A stretch of DNA of 64,000 nucleotides from Modestobacter sp. DSM 44400 (GCF_900107175.1 NZ_FNOZ01000006.1:1-64000), one strand, 5' to 3'. Shown: positions 51,612 to 61,842, counted from the stretch's first letter. Numbers and translations are program-made. Notes: generated from the letters alone by a model not told the origin.

Positions 51612-52279
51612 GCGCTACACAGCTGCTGGTGATCACCAAGGCCCCGGTGCCCGGGAGGAGCAAGACCCGGCTTACCCCGCCGTGCACGCCCGACCAGGCC
51701 GCCGCGATCGCCGCCGCGGCCGTCGGCGACACCCTCGACGTCGTCCGCGCGACGCCGGTGCAGCGCCGGGTGGTGGCCCTCGACGGCACCCCCGGGGAAC
51801 TGGACCTGTCCGGTTGCACCGTCGTCCCCCAGGTCGAGGGGAACCTGGGCACCCGGCTGGCGCACGCCTTCGCCGACGCCATGACCGGCCCGGACGGTCG
51901 GCTGCCCACCCTGGTGATCGGCATGGACACCCCGCAGGTCTCCCCCGGGCTGCTTACCGAGAGCCTGGACCGGCTGGTCGCCGCAGGCCCGGGCACCGCG
52001 GTGCTGGGCACCGCGCCCGATGGCGGTTGGTGGGCTCTCGGCGTGCACTCCGCCGCGGACGCTGCGGTGCTGCCCGACGTCCCGATGTCCCGCGACGACA
52101 CCGCCGAGTTGACCCGCGCCGCGCTGGAGCGGGTGGGGCTCGCCGTGCTGGACCTCCTCCCGCTCACCGACATAGACCACTTCCCCGACGCGGTCGCCGT
52201 GGCCGCGCTCTGCCCGCCGGACAGCCGCACCCGCCGAGTCGTCGACGCGGTCTCCGCCGGGCTGGTGGAGATCCGATGA
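51608..52279 (+). CDS. DUF2064 / TIGR04282-type glycosyltransferase-like protein
   Basis: A 223-residue nucleotidyl/glycosyltransferase-like protein. VITKAPVPGRSKTRLTPPCTPDQAAAIA is the family signature, then LVIGMDTPQVSPGLL and GTAPDGGWWALGV. It overlaps both neighbours by ATGA. Family members often accompany a GT2 partner, as here, in small glycoside pathways. The substrate is unknown. Confidence 0.88.
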   Translation: MSATQLLVITKAPVPGRSKTRLTPPCTPDQAAAIAAAAVGDTLDVVRATPVQRRVVALDGTPGELDLSGCTVVPQVEGNLGTRLAHAFADAMTGPDGRLPTLVIGMDTPQVSPGLLTESLDRLVAAGPGTAVLGTAPDGGWWALGVHSAADAAVLPDVPMSRDDTAELTRAALERVGLAVLDLLPLTDIDHFPDAVAVAALCPPDSRTRRVVDAVSAGLVEIR

Positions 52280-53532
52280 CGTCCGCGCTGGACCGGGTGC
52301 TCGGCGCCCGGCTGCCCGGCCCACCCGACGCCCTGCGTCGCGGCCCGTTCCGGTCCGGGGCGTTCGCCAGCCCGCTGCACTCCGAGCGCCGCGCCGCCCG
52401 CACCGGTGCGTTCCTCGGCATCGCGTTCACCGTCTGCTTCCTCACCGGGCTGACCAGCCACCTGGTGCAGAACCCGCCGGGCTGGTTCATGTGGCCCGCC
52501 TCGCCGGTCTGGCTCTACCGGGTCACCCAGGGCACGCACGTGGCCACCGGGTTGGCGTCGATCCCGCTGCTGTTGGCGAAGCTGTGGACGGTCTACCCGA
52601 AGCTCTTCGAGTGGCCGCCGGCGCAGTCCCTCGCCCGCGCGGTGAGCCGACTGTCGATCCTCGTGCTGGTCGGTGCCGCCACGATGCAGCTGCTCACCGG
52701 GCTCATCAACATCTCCGAGTGGTATCCGTTCGGGTTCTTCTTCACCGTGGCGCACTACTGGACCGGCTGGATCGCCATCGGCGCGGTGGCCGTGCACGTG
52801 GGCGCCAAGGCGCCGGAGATCCGCCGCGGACTGGCCCGTCGCGGATCCGCTGCGGCCACCGTCGGGCTGGCCCCTGAGCAGGCCGCCGAGGTGCGCCACG
52901 TCGACGCGGCGGCCGAGGACAACCCGGTGCCGCGGCGGGCCTTCGTGGCCGCCGCCGGGCTCGGCATCGCCGCCGTCACGCTGAGCACGGTGGGGCAGTC
53001 CCTCTCCCCCCTCGCGCCGATCTCGTTGCTGGCGCCGCGGCTGCCGCACGTCGGCCCGCAGGACCTGCCGGTCCGGCAGGCGGCCGAGGGAGCCGGAGTC
53101 ACCGGGACCGCCGTCGATCCGGCCTACCGGCTCATCGTCGAGGGGCCGACGCCCCTCGAGCTGACCCTCGCCGACCTGCAGGCTCTGCCCCAACGGACCG
53201 TGCGGCTGCCGATCACCTGCGTCGAGGGCTGGAGCGCCAGCGGCACGTGGACCGGGGTGGTGCTGGCCGACCTGCTGGAGCAGGCGGGTCTGCCCCGGGA
53301 CATGCCGGTGACCGTCGAGTCGCTGCAGACGGGCGGCCTCTACCGGATATCCACGGTCAACCGACCGCACGTGAGCAGCTCCCGCACGCTGCTGGCGCTG
53401 CAACTGGAAGGGAAACCGTTGGACCTCGACCACGGCTATCCGGTGCGGTTGGTCGCCCCCAACCGCCCCGGGGTCATGCAGACCAAGTGGGTCACCCGCG
53501 TGGCGCCCGGCCGCGGGGGGATCGGGGCATGA
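52276..53532 (+). CDS. Molybdopterin-dependent oxidoreductase with N-terminal cytochrome b-like membrane domain
   Basis: A 418-residue product. Residues about 45-190 hold four membrane segments with His residues fit for haem (LTSHLVQN, GTHVATG, VAHYWTGWIAIGAVAVHVG). PRRAFVAAAGLGIAAVTLS is a further membrane or signal-like helix. The C-terminal part is a sulfite-oxidase-like molybdopterin domain: LPITCVEGWSASGTWTGVVLADLLEQAG with the Mo-ligand Cys in TCVEGWS, and VRLVAPNRPGVMQTKWV. It resembles a one-chain version of the YedY/MsrP-YedZ pair. Electron flow from the membrane haem to the Mo centre is inferred. Confidence 0.85.
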   Translation: MTSALDRVLGARLPGPPDALRRGPFRSGAFASPLHSERRAARTGAFLGIAFTVCFLTGLTSHLVQNPPGWFMWPASPVWLYRVTQGTHVATGLASIPLLLAKLWTVYPKLFEWPPAQSLARAVSRLSILVLVGAATMQLLTGLINISEWYPFGFFFTVAHYWTGWIAIGAVAVHVGAKAPEIRRGLARRGSAAATVGLAPEQAAEVRHVDAAAEDNPVPRRAFVAAAGLGIAAVTLSTVGQSLSPLAPISLLAPRLPHVGPQDLPVRQAAEGAGVTGTAVDPAYRLIVEGPTPLELTLADLQALPQRTVRLPITCVEGWSASGTWTGVVLADLLEQAGLPRDMPVTVESLQTGGLYRISTVNRPHVSSSRTLLALQLEGKPLDLDHGYPVRLVAPNRPGVMQTKWVTRVAPGRGGIGA

Positions 53533-54053
53533 CCCTGTCCGAGGAGGCCGCCCGCGAGTACGACGACCGGGCCGCCGACCGGGTGCCCGGCGACCCTTAC
53601 GCCTCCGACCCCGACCGGCCGGTGACCAGCGCCCGGCGGCCCTGGTGGCGGTGGCTGTTCCTGCTGCCCGGCCTGGCTGCGGTGGTCTACGGAGCGCAGG
53701 GCCTGCTCGGCGCCGGTGGCCGGGTCCCGCTGAGCTCGTGGTTCACCTGGTTCCTCGGCAGCGCGCTGCTGCACGACCTGGTGATCGCGCCGGTCTGGAT
53801 CGGGCTGGGCTGGCTGGCCGCCCGGTTCCTGCACCGCCCGGCCCGCCCGCCGGTCGTGGTGGCCGCCGCGGTCACCGGGATGCTGACGCTGGTCGTGCTG
53901 CCGTTCGTGCTCGGCTACGGCGCCGACCCGAACAACCCCTCGTTCCTGCCCCGGGAGTACGGAAGGAACCTGCTGCTGATCGCGGCCGCCATCTGGCTGG
54001 TCGCCGCGGTCTGGGCCCTCGTCGCCGTCCGGCGCGCCCGCCGCACCGCCTGA
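53529..54053 (+). CDS. Hypothetical membrane protein
   Basis: A 174-residue product with four to five membrane segments (WLFLLPGLAAVVYGAQGLLG, LLHDLVIAPVWIGLGWLAARF, VVVAAAVTGMLTLVVLPFVLGYG, LLLIAAAIWLVAAVWALVAV). It overlaps the molybdopterin oxidoreductase gene by ATGA, suggesting a partner or assembly role. LHDLVIAPVW may be a conserved loop. No known family is recognised. Confidence 0.8.
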   Translation: MTLSEEAAREYDDRAADRVPGDPYASDPDRPVTSARRPWWRWLFLLPGLAAVVYGAQGLLGAGGRVPLSSWFTWFLGSALLHDLVIAPVWIGLGWLAARFLHRPARPPVVVAAAVTGMLTLVVLPFVLGYGADPNNPSFLPREYGRNLLLIAAAIWLVAAVWALVAVRRARRTA

Positions 54054-54072
54054 CTCCCGTCCGGGCTGTCGG

Positions 54073-54122
54073 CCGACCTGCAGGGCCCGCCGCGAGCTCG
54101 CGAGTGGTGGGGAGCAGGTCGG
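54073..54122. repeat. Covarying hairpin repeat, copy C
   Basis: CCGACCTGC (54073-54081) pairs with GCAGGTCGG (54114-54122). The inner arms CCCGCCGC/GTGGTGGG enclose the loop GAGCTCGCGA. TCCTTCTTCA follows and the SRPBCC stop codon lies just beyond (54130). Confidence 0.85.
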
Positions 54123-54129
54123 TCCTTCT

Positions 54130-54591
54130 TCAGTAGGGGTGGCCGGCCGCGTAGGCGGCGAAGCGCTTGAGCGACAGCCGGACGCCGGCCACCATCGCCG
54201 GCCGGACCAGCGGCCACCCCAGCGCGCCGAGCCGGCCCAGTGGCAGGTCCAGCTGCTCGGTCCACACGAAGGTGGACGCCGACTCCCCGCGCGGGCGCAC
54301 CTCGAACGTGCCCGTGCCGCGCACGACCCGGCCGGTGTGCCGCACGTCGACCCGGCGCGGCGGGTCCCACCCGGTGATCAGCATGGTGTCCAGGACGCCG
54401 AGGTGCCCGCCGCCGGGGCGTGGGACGCCGGTCCGGGCGGCCAGCCGGCCGCCCACCCCCTGCCCGTCGCCGTCCACGGTGCGGACGTCGGTGAGCAGCG
54501 TCCACTCACCCTGCCGCGGCCAGTCGACCAGCGCCGCCCACACCTGCTCCGGCGGGGCCTCGACGTCGACGGTCTCGATAACTTCAGGCAC
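54130..54591 (-). CDS. SRPBCC (START/polyketide cyclase-like) family protein
   Basis: A 153-residue helix-grip fold: VIETVDVEAPPEQVWAALVDWPRQGEWTLLTDV at the start, TGTFEVRPRGESASTFVWTEQLDLPLG in the middle, and a long C-terminal helix VRLSLKRFAAYA. It binds a hydrophobic ligand in its cavity; the ligand is unknown. It starts with GTG overlapping the DivIVA-like gene's stop by 8 bp. Confidence 0.87.
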   Translation of the reverse strand: MPEVIETVDVEAPPEQVWAALVDWPRQGEWTLLTDVRTVDGDGQGVGGRLAARTGVPRPGGGHLGVLDTMLITGWDPPRRVDVRHTGRVVRGTGTFEVRPRGESASTFVWTEQLDLPLGRLGALGWPLVRPAMVAGVRLSLKRFAAYAAGHPY

Positions 54592-54961
54592 GGGGGCGCT
54601 CCTGCTCAGCGGGGACGGCGGGGACGGCGGTGCCGTCCGGGTCGGTGTCGTCGTCGACGCCCGGGTGCACCGCGACGGTGGAGCCCAGCTGGGCCGCAAC
54701 GGCGGCGTCCCGCTCGTCCAGCGCCGAGGCCAGTTGGTCGAGGAGCCAGTCGACCTCGGTCATCCGGTAGCCGCGGAACGCCACCGAGATGCGTAGCCCG
54801 CGAACGTCCTCGCCGGTCACCGGCCGGTCGTCGGGCAGCTCGACCGGTGAGCGGTCCAGCTCGGCCGGTGGTTGCGTCTCGCCCCGGCCCAGCAGCGAGG
54901 CGCCGAGGAAGAGCAACCCGCCGACGAGCAGCAGGCCGATGAGGAAGACCAGGACGGACAC
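54584..54961 (-). CDS. DivIVA-domain membrane protein
   Basis: A 125-residue product from GTG 54961. The N-terminal membrane helix (VLVFLIGLLLVGGLLFLGASLLG) is followed by a linker and a short DivIVA-type segment (ISVAFRGYRMTEVDWLLDQLASALDERDAAV). The family includes actinobacterial membrane proteins located near LOG and dapE (compare Rv1209). It may bind curved membrane or cell poles. It is downstream of LOG, separated by 6 bp. Confidence 0.85.
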   Translation of the reverse strand: MSVLVFLIGLLLVGGLLFLGASLLGRGETQPPAELDRSPVELPDDRPVTGEDVRGLRISVAFRGYRMTEVDWLLDQLASALDERDAAVAAQLGSTVAVHPGVDDDTDPDGTAVPAVPAEQERPRA

Positions 54962-54967
54962 GGCGGC

Positions 54968-55797
<830 letters not shown>

Positions 55798-55801
<4 letters not shown>

Positions 55802-56946
55802 GCGTTGTCCCCAGGGGTGCCGGTGCGGTCGACGAGATAGGCGACCAGGGCGTCCTCGGCCGGCTGCAGCCGGTCGATCCGGACGTGCTCGTCGACCTTG
55901 TGGGCCAGGTTCGGGTCGCCGGGCCCGTAGTTCAGCGCCGGGATGCCGAAGGCGGCGAACCGGGCGACGTCGGTCCAGCCCAGCTTGGCGCGGGCCGGCT
56001 GCCCGGTGGCGGCGACGAACGCGGCGGCCGCGGGCTCGGACAACCCCGGCAGCGCGCCTCCGGAGGAGTCGGTGACCTCGAGGGTCACCCCGCCGGCGAG
56101 CGCGTCGGCGAAGACTTCGCGGACGTGCGCGAGCGCCTCGTCCTCGTCGCGGTCGGGGGCGTAGCGGAAGTTGACGGTCACCCGGCAGGAGTCCGGAACG
56201 ACGTTTCCGGCAACCCCGCCCTCGATCCGGACGGCGTTGAGCCCCTCGCGGTACCGGAGCCCGTCGATCTCGACCTCCCGGGCGGGATACCCGGCGAGCG
56301 TGGCCAGCACCCCGGCCGCCCCGTGGACGGCGTTGACCCCGAGCCAGGACCGGGCGCTGTGCGCCCGCCGGCCGGGAACGTCCAGGACCACGCGCAAGGT
56401 GCCCTGGCAGCCGCCCTCGACGACGCCATCGGTGGGCTCGAGCAGGATGGCAAGATCGCCGTAGAGCCAGCCGCGCAGCTGCCGGGCGACCGCGCCGAGG
56501 CCGTTGGCGGAAGCCTCGATCTCCTCGTTGTCGTAGAAGACGAAGGTGAGGTCATGCGCGGGCTGTGCGCCGGGGACGCCGAAGCGCCCGGCCAGCCGCA
56601 GCATGACCGCGTCGCCGGCCTTCATGTCGCTGGTGCCACAGCCGTAGAGCCGCTCCTCGCCGTCCACGGTCTCGATCCGGCTGGGCACGTTGTCGGCGAT
56701 GGGAACGGTGTCCAGGTGCCCGGCGAGCACGACGCGAGTAGGCCGGTCCAGGTTGGTGCGGGCCAGCACGTTGTTGCCGACCCGGGTGACCTCCAGGCCG
56801 CCGAGGCCGCGCAGCGCCGCCTCGACGGCGTTGGCGAGCGCCTGCTCGGTGCCCGAGACCGACGGGACGTCGACCAGCGCTCGGGTCAGGGCCAGCACGT
56901 CGGCGGACAGGTCGAGCACGGGGGACCGAACGGTGGGAGCGCTCAC
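55798..56946 (-). CDS. dapE: Succinyl-diaminopimelate desuccinylase
   Basis: A 382-residue M20 metallopeptidase-like enzyme for lysine/diaminopimelate synthesis. [33 protein letters not shown] and [17 protein letters not shown] carry the zinc ligands (His, Asp, Glu). The dimerisation domain is at about 190-290. It starts at GTG 56946. It forms an operon with LOG and the DivIVA-like gene. dapD lies 1.6 kb away on the other strand, completing adjacent steps of the succinylase branch. Confidence 0.93.
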
Positions 56947-56961
56947 GGTGCCGAGACTAGT

Positions 56962-57018
56962 GAAAGGACCTTACTGCCCCCCAATCCTCGCTGACGCTCG
57001 GACCGGGCCCCTGCAGCC
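56962..57018. repeat. Covarying hairpin repeat, copy D
   Basis: In reverse orientation to A-C. On the minus strand CTGC (from 57015) pairs with GCAG (from 56977), with inner arms CCCGGTCC and GGATTGGG and a loop GAGCGTCAGCGA two bases longer than in the others. The AAGGTCC tail then faces the dapE start. The outer arm is weaker than in A, B, C and E. Confidence 0.65.
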
Positions 57019-57034
57019 AGGCCTGGCGCTTCGC

Positions 57035-57982
57035 TCAGCGCGCCAACCGGGCCCGGGCCAGCCACGCGCGGGCCTTCAGCCGGGCCCGGACCGAACGGCC
57101 GCTGCCGTGGACGATCACGAACCGGTCGAACCGGTGGAGGCCCGGCGCGTCGGCCACCTCCTGCGCCGCGTTCCGGACGGCGGTCAGCACGCTGACCGGG
57201 AGCTGCAGCGGCGGCTCCTCGGCGTGCCGGGTGGAGCCGAGCGGGTGGTCCCGGCCGGGTGTCCGGGACATCTCGATGTGGCAGCCCATCACCTGCGTCA
57301 CCTCCCGGTGGGCGGCGAAGGCGACGAGAGTGTCCAGGCTCGCCCGGAAGGCGGGCATGTCGTCGACGTAGAGCCGGCCCGGGTACACCGTGTCACCGGT
57401 CAGCAGCCAGCCGGTCCACGGGTCGAACACGGTGATCGCCGCGCGGTGGTGTCCCGGGGTGGCGAGGATCTCGAGCGTCCGGCCGCCGAGATCGAAGGGG
57501 ATGGAGGCGCGCAGGCCATCGCCGTCGTCCGGGGCGCCCGCCGTGCCGAAGAAGCTGGTCACCGTGGCGAGGTCGGCGCCCACGACGACCGTGTCCGGCC
57601 GGTCGGCGAACTGCGCGTCACCGGCGACGTGGTCGCCATGACCGTGCGAGTGGGCGACCACGAGGGGGTAGCGCTCGCGCGGGTGCCGCGCCAGCCACTC
57701 CTCGACGAGCCCGTCGACCGTGGCACGCAAGGGACAGCCGACCGGGTCGGCGGTCGCGCCGGTGTCCAGCAGCAGCGCGCGGTCGTTGCCGAAGAGCAGG
57801 TACAGGAACGGCGCCTCGTAGTTCAGGGCGAAGGCTTGCCGGAGCACCACCGTGTGCGGGTCGGACCACTGCACCCGGATGGGCGGCTCCGGGGTGGCGG
57901 AAGGCGACACCCAGCTGACCGGCAGGGTGACGGCGACCGGTGCGCGGCTGGTGAAGTCGACGGGAACCCCGGGAGCGGCCAT
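57035..57982 (-). CDS. MBL-fold metallohydrolase
   Basis: A 315-residue metallo-beta-lactamase fold with SHGHGDHVAGD (HxHxDH metal site), TPGHHRAAITVFD, LLTGDTVYPGRLYV and the late His in VMGCHIEM. The N-terminal 40 residues are a variable lead-in. It may hydrolyse lactone, thioester or phosphoester substrates. ATG 57982, divergent from the Nudix gene by 42 bp. A hairpin repeat follows its stop. Confidence 0.87.
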   Translation of the reverse strand: MAAPGVPVDFTSRAPVAVTLPVSWVSPSATPEPPIRVQWSDPHTVVLRQAFALNYEAPFLYLLFGNDRALLLDTGATADPVGCPLRATVDGLVEEWLARHPRERYPLVVAHSHGHGDHVAGDAQFADRPDTVVVGADLATVTSFFGTAGAPDDGDGLRASIPFDLGGRTLEILATPGHHRAAITVFDPWTGWLLTGDTVYPGRLYVDDMPAFRASLDTLVAFAAHREVTQVMGCHIEMSRTPGRDHPLGSTRHAEEPPLQLPVSVLTAVRNAAQEVADAPGLHRFDRFVIVHGSGRSVRARLKARAWLARARLAR

Positions 57983-58024
57983 GCCGCAGGGTAAGCCGAC
58001 CGGGTCCGGGCCTACGGTCGCCGG

Positions 58025-58483
58025 ATGGCTCGCAGCCTCCTGGTCCCCGCCTCCTACGTCTTCCTGCTGCGCGACGGCGCGGCCGGCCCCGAGGTGCTGC
58101 TGCACCTGCGGCGGGCCACCGGCTACCTGGACGGGCACTGGGCGAGCCTGGCCGGGCACGTGGAGGACGGCGAGACCGCGGTCGCCGCCGCCGTCCGGGA
58201 GGTGCGCGAGGAGGCCGGCGTGGACGTCGACCCGGCGGACCTGGTCCCGCTCACCACCGTGCACCGCACCACCCCGGGCGGCGGGCAGCGGGACCAGCGC
58301 GTGGACTTCTTCTTCACCGCGCGGCGGTGGCGGGGTGAACCGCGGGTGGCCGAGCCGGCCAAGAACGCCGGCCTGGCGTGGTTCCCGTTGACCGACTTGC
58401 CGCAGCCGGTCCAACCGCAGGAGGCACAGGTGTTGGCCGAGCTGCGGTCGGGCGCGCGGGTGCCGGCCCTGCTGATCGCCTGA
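58025..58483 (+). CDS. Nudix hydrolase
   Basis: A 152-residue product. The Nudix box is complete: GHVEDGETAVAAAVREVREEAGVDV fits G-x5-E-x7-R-E-U-x-E-E-x-G-U, binding Mg. It hydrolyses nucleoside diphosphates linked to other groups, typically oxidised nucleotides or sugar nucleotides. The C-terminal WFPLTDLPQPVQPQEAQVLAEL is usual for the MutT-like branch. ATG 58025; likely monocistronic. Confidence 0.9.
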   Translation: MARSLLVPASYVFLLRDGAAGPEVLLHLRRATGYLDGHWASLAGHVEDGETAVAAAVREVREEAGVDVDPADLVPLTTVHRTTPGGGQRDQRVDFFFTARRWRGEPRVAEPAKNAGLAWFPLTDLPQPVQPQEAQVLAELRSGARVPALLIA

Positions 58484-58517
58484 ACGCCGCTCCGCCTGAA
58501 ACCGGCGCATCGGTACC

Positions 58518-59498
58518 GTGACCGGCGTGAGCGAAGCCCCCATCTCCGCAGTCGCCGTCGGAATTGCCACGGTCACCATGGCCGGCACCGTGCTCGACAC
58601 CTGGTACCCCGCCCCGCGGCTGGGCACCCCGGACGGCGCGACCGCCGGCACGCTGCAGGTCGGGACGCTCGAGCTGGAGGGCGAGCTCGGCCCGGACTAC
58701 GGCGGGCTGGTGCGCATCGACGACACCCGCGGCGTGCAGGTGATCGCCGTCCGCACCGTCATCGCCGACCTGGCCGCCCCGCCGGTCGACGCGCACGACG
58801 TCTACCTGCGCCTGCACCTGCTGTCGCACCGCCTGGTACGCCCCCGCGCGCTCAACATGGACGGCATCTTCGGGCTGCTCGCCAACGTGGCCTGGACCAG
58901 CGCCGGCCCGGTGGAGGCGGCTGGGTTCTCCGCCGTCCGGATGCGGGCCCAGCTGGGCAACCTCACCGTCTTCTCGGTCGACAAGTTCCCCCGGATGGTC
59001 GATTACGTGGTGCCGACCGGCGTCCGGATCGCCGACGCCGACCGGGTGCGGCTGGGCGCGCACCTGGCCGAGGGCACGACCGTCATGCACGAGGGCTTCG
59101 TCAACTTCAACGCCGGCACGCTCGGCCCCTCGATGGTGGAGGGCCGGATCAGCGGCGGCGTCGTCGTGGGCGCGGACTCCGACATCGGCGGCGGCGCCTC
59201 GATCATGGGCACGCTGTCCGGCGGCGGGAAGCAGGTCATCTCGGTCGGCGCCGGCTGCCTGCTGGGCGCCAATGCCGGCATCGGGATCTCTCTCGGCGAC
59301 CGCTGCGTGGTGGAGGCCGGCTGCTACGTGACCGCCGGCTCCCGGGTGACCCTGCCCGACGGTTCGGTGGTCAAGGCCGCGGAGCTGTCCGGCCGCGACG
59401 GACTGCTGTTCCGCCGCAACTCGGTGTCCGGCGCGCTGGAGGCCCTCCCCCGCGACGGCGACTGGGGCAGCCTCAACGCCGCCCTGCACGCCAACTGA
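58518..59498 (+). CDS. dapD: Tetrahydrodipicolinate N-succinyltransferase
   Basis: A 326-residue left-handed beta-helix acyltransferase of the actinobacterial type. It has an N-terminal domain ([19 protein letters not shown]), the hexapeptide region ([39 protein letters not shown]) and [14 protein letters not shown]-like loops. It adds succinyl from succinyl-CoA in diaminopimelate/lysine synthesis. It starts at GTG 58518; GTG 58527 is also possible. It pairs functionally with dapE nearby. Confidence 0.93.
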   Translation: MTGVSEAPISAVAVGIATVTMAGTVLDTWYPAPRLGTPDGATAGTLQVGTLELEGELGPDYGGLVRIDDTRGVQVIAVRTVIADLAAPPVDAHDVYLRLHLLSHRLVRPRALNMDGIFGLLANVAWTSAGPVEAAGFSAVRMRAQLGNLTVFSVDKFPRMVDYVVPTGVRIADADRVRLGAHLAEGTTVMHEGFVNFNAGTLGPSMVEGRISGGVVVGADSDIGGGASIMGTLSGGGKQVISVGAGCLLGANAGIGISLGDRCVVEAGCYVTAGSRVTLPDGSVVKAAELSGRDGLLFRRNSVSGALEALPRDGDWGSLNAALHAN

Positions 59499-59508
59499 CC
59501 GACCGAGC

Positions 59509-59583
59509 GGCGCGGCATGCGGAGCATCCCGCGCCTTGCTCGGGCGGAACCAGGAGAGCGCTCGGCGTAGCCGAGGCCGCGCC
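59509..59583. terminator. Nested inverted repeats between convergent genes
   Basis: GGCGCGGC (59509-59516) and GCCGCGCC (59576-59583) enclose a smaller hairpin CTCGGC-GTA-GCCGAG (59561-59575). The structure lies between the ends of dapD and the alpha/beta hydrolase gene and could terminate both. Confidence 0.6.
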
Positions 59584-59600
59584 CCTTCACACCGGAGGTG

Positions 59601-60704
59601 CTAGGTCAGGCCGGCGGGCTCGGTGGCCGGGTGCGTGAGGTGCTCCAGCAGTGCGGCGGCGAACTCCTCCGGCCGCTCCACGTGCGGTGAGTGGCCGACG
59701 TCGGTCACGACCACCTCGCGGTAGGAGCCGCCGCTGGCGGCGTAGCGGTCCAGCACGGCGCGGGTCTGGCGGACCATCGGCTGCGGCGCGAACGCCGCCT
59801 CTCCCGGCCAGCCCGGGACGGCGCCGATCGAGCCGAGGAACGCCAGGTCGAACGCCGAGGTGTCGGAGACGATCTGGTCCCGGTCGCCACGCACCCACAG
59901 CACCGGCGGCTTGACGGCCAGCTCGGTGATCGTGGAGACGTCCAGGACCGTGGGCGCCATCGTGTTGAGCACGCCGTGCTCGCCGGGCGCGACCCCCGGC
60001 CAGGCGTCGACGGTCACCGAGTCGCCCGGGTAGTGGTCCACACCGGTGCGGGTGGTCAGCATCGAGGCGACGAAGACGTCCTCCAGCGCCGGGTCCAGCG
60101 GCAGCGCGTCCTGGCCCACGTAGAACGCGCGCAGGATCGCCCGCGGACTGGTCGGGCTGTCGGCGGTGGTGTCCCCGGCAGCGATGGCGGTGACGAAGTC
60201 CGGGTTGGCCGCGCCGCCGCCTGAGCCGGTGCCGTCGGGGTGCACCCGGGTGCCGTCGCTGCCCGTCGTCCCGCCGAACCCGTACGGCGAGACCGGCGCG
60301 ACGAGGACCACGGAGGCGACCCGGTCGGGGTGGTCCAGCAGGTGCTGGAGGACGATGCCGCCCCCCATGCTCCAGCCCACCAGGTGCACCCGCTCCAGAC
60401 CGAGGGCGTCGACGAGGGCGGCCAGGTCGTCGGACCAGTCCCGCACCCCGCGGCGGGCGTCGACCGGCAGCGGGTCGGTGCCACCGAAGCCGCGCAGGTC
60501 GACGGCCAAGGGCCGCCAGGGCGCCGGGAGGGCGAGCAGTTGGGGCTGCCAGAGCGCCGCGGAGCTGACGTTGCCGTGCACGAACAGGACGGCGTCCCCC
60601 GCGCCGTGCGGGTCCACGAGCTCGGCGTGAAGCACCCGCTGGGTCAGCCGCGCGGTCGGCACTGCGGTAGCGGCCACGCCGGGCAACAGCAGATCGCGGG
60701 ACAT
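59601..60704 (-). CDS. Alpha/beta hydrolase
   Basis: A 367-residue product from ATG 60704, preceded by AAGGAG. FVHGNVSSAALWQPQL is the oxyanion-hole HG motif, GWSMGG is the nucleophile elbow, and VTDVGHSPHVERPEEFA carries the catalytic His. A large cap or insertion (about 150-250) has GGTTGSDGTRVHPDGTGSGGGAAN. It may be an esterase, epoxide hydrolase or lactonase. No close family is assigned. Confidence 0.88.
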   Translation of the reverse strand: MSRDLLLPGVAATAVPTARLTQRVLHAELVDPHGAGDAVLFVHGNVSSAALWQPQLLALPAPWRPLAVDLRGFGGTDPLPVDARRGVRDWSDDLAALVDALGLERVHLVGWSMGGGIVLQHLLDHPDRVASVVLVAPVSPYGFGGTTGSDGTRVHPDGTGSGGGAANPDFVTAIAAGDTTADSPTSPRAILRAFYVGQDALPLDPALEDVFVASMLTTRTGVDHYPGDSVTVDAWPGVAPGEHGVLNTMAPTVLDVSTITELAVKPPVLWVRGDRDQIVSDTSAFDLAFLGSIGAVPGWPGEAAFAPQPMVRQTRAVLDRYAASGGSYREVVVTDVGHSPHVERPEEFAAALLEHLTHPATEPAGLT

Positions 60705-60826
60705 CGGCAGGCTCCTTGCCGGACAGCACCGGGCACGCCCCGGCATCGGGCGAGAGGCTAACCACACCCGGCGCGCGGGGACAGGGAACCGCGAGCGGAC
60801 GGCTTCCCGACCTACCATCGGCTCCG

Positions 60827-61759
60827 ATGGCGAGCACCCCGGTCGTGGGACGACGGCCACCGGCCCGGTCGGAGCGGCCCGCCGCTCGCTCGTCCCGTCC
60901 CCCGGCGCGGTCCTCTCGGCCCCCCGTCCGACCCGCCCGCCGGCGCCGGCGCCGCGACCGGCGCCCGCGCTGGCTGCTGGCCGTGCTCGTCGGCCTGGTC
61001 GCGCTGGTCGCGCTGGCCTGGGAGACCGAGAAGGCGTCCCCGGAGCCGGTAGCCGGCCGTTGCACCCTGCCCGGCTCCGACCTGACGCTGACCACTGCCC
61101 AGGCGGCCAACGCCGCCACCATCGCCGCGGTGGCGCGCAGCCGCGGGCTCCCGCCGCGGGCGACGGTCATCGCCCTGGCGACCGCGCAGCAGGAGTCGCG
61201 GCTGCGGAACCTCGACTACGGCGACCGCGACTCCCTCGGGCTGTTCCAGCAGCGACCGTCGCAGGGTTGGGGCACCGAGGCGCAGGTGCAGGACCCGGTG
61301 TACGCAGCCGGGAAGTTCCTCGACGGGCTGGTGGAGGTGCCGGGTTGGGAGACCGGCCGGCTCACCGAGGTGAGCCAGCGCGTGCAGCGCAGCGGCTTCC
61401 CGGAGGCCTACCAGCAGTGGGAGATGATGGCCACCCAGCTGGCCGCCGCGCTGCTGTCGGACGTTCCCGCCCAGCTGTCGTGCAGCTACACCCCGGCTGA
61501 CGCGACCGGCCCGGTCGACGAGCGCGCGGCCGCCGTCGCCGACGTCGTCCGCCGGGAGGCCGGCCGCCCGACGGTCCGGCCCGGCGGCGTCGTCTCGGTC
61601 GCCGACGCCGGATGGCCGGAGGCCAGCTGGGCCGTCGCGCACGCCGAACGACTGCAGCTGACCGGGGTGCGGTTCGCCGACTGGTCGTGGAGCCCGGACG
61701 GCGGCTGGACCCAGACTGGCGCGGACGCCAGGGGCCTGCAGCTCCAGCTCGCCACCTGA
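60827..61759 (+). CDS. Secreted or membrane-anchored lysozyme-like protein
   Basis: A 310-residue product. A basic cytosolic N-terminus (Arg/Pro-rich, 1-45) is followed by one membrane segment (WLLAVLVGLVALVALAWE). An extracellular part has ATVIALATAQQESRLRNLDYGDRDSLGLFQQRPSQGWG, the catalytic Glu/active-loop pattern of lytic transglycosylase-like (SLT-type) folds seen in actinobacteria, then FLDGLVEVPGWETG. It probably cleaves or binds peptidoglycan. ATG 60827 follows a leader with no clear ribosome site. Its C-terminal domain (about 240-310) is unknown. Confidence 0.82.
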   Translation: MASTPVVGRRPPARSERPAARSSRPPARSSRPPVRPARRRRRRDRRPRWLLAVLVGLVALVALAWETEKASPEPVAGRCTLPGSDLTLTTAQAANAATIAAVARSRGLPPRATVIALATAQQESRLRNLDYGDRDSLGLFQQRPSQGWGTEAQVQDPVYAAGKFLDGLVEVPGWETGRLTEVSQRVQRSGFPEAYQQWEMMATQLAAALLSDVPAQLSCSYTPADATGPVDERAAAVADVVRREAGRPTVRPGGVVSVADAGWPEASWAVAHAERLQLTGVRFADWSWSPDGGWTQTGADARGLQLQLAT

Positions 61760-61842
61760 CCGGGCCCCGACCGTGTGCGACCAGAAACCGTCGGCCACCA
61801 TTAGCCACTGCCGGAAACCGCCATCCGGCATACCCTCTCCTC

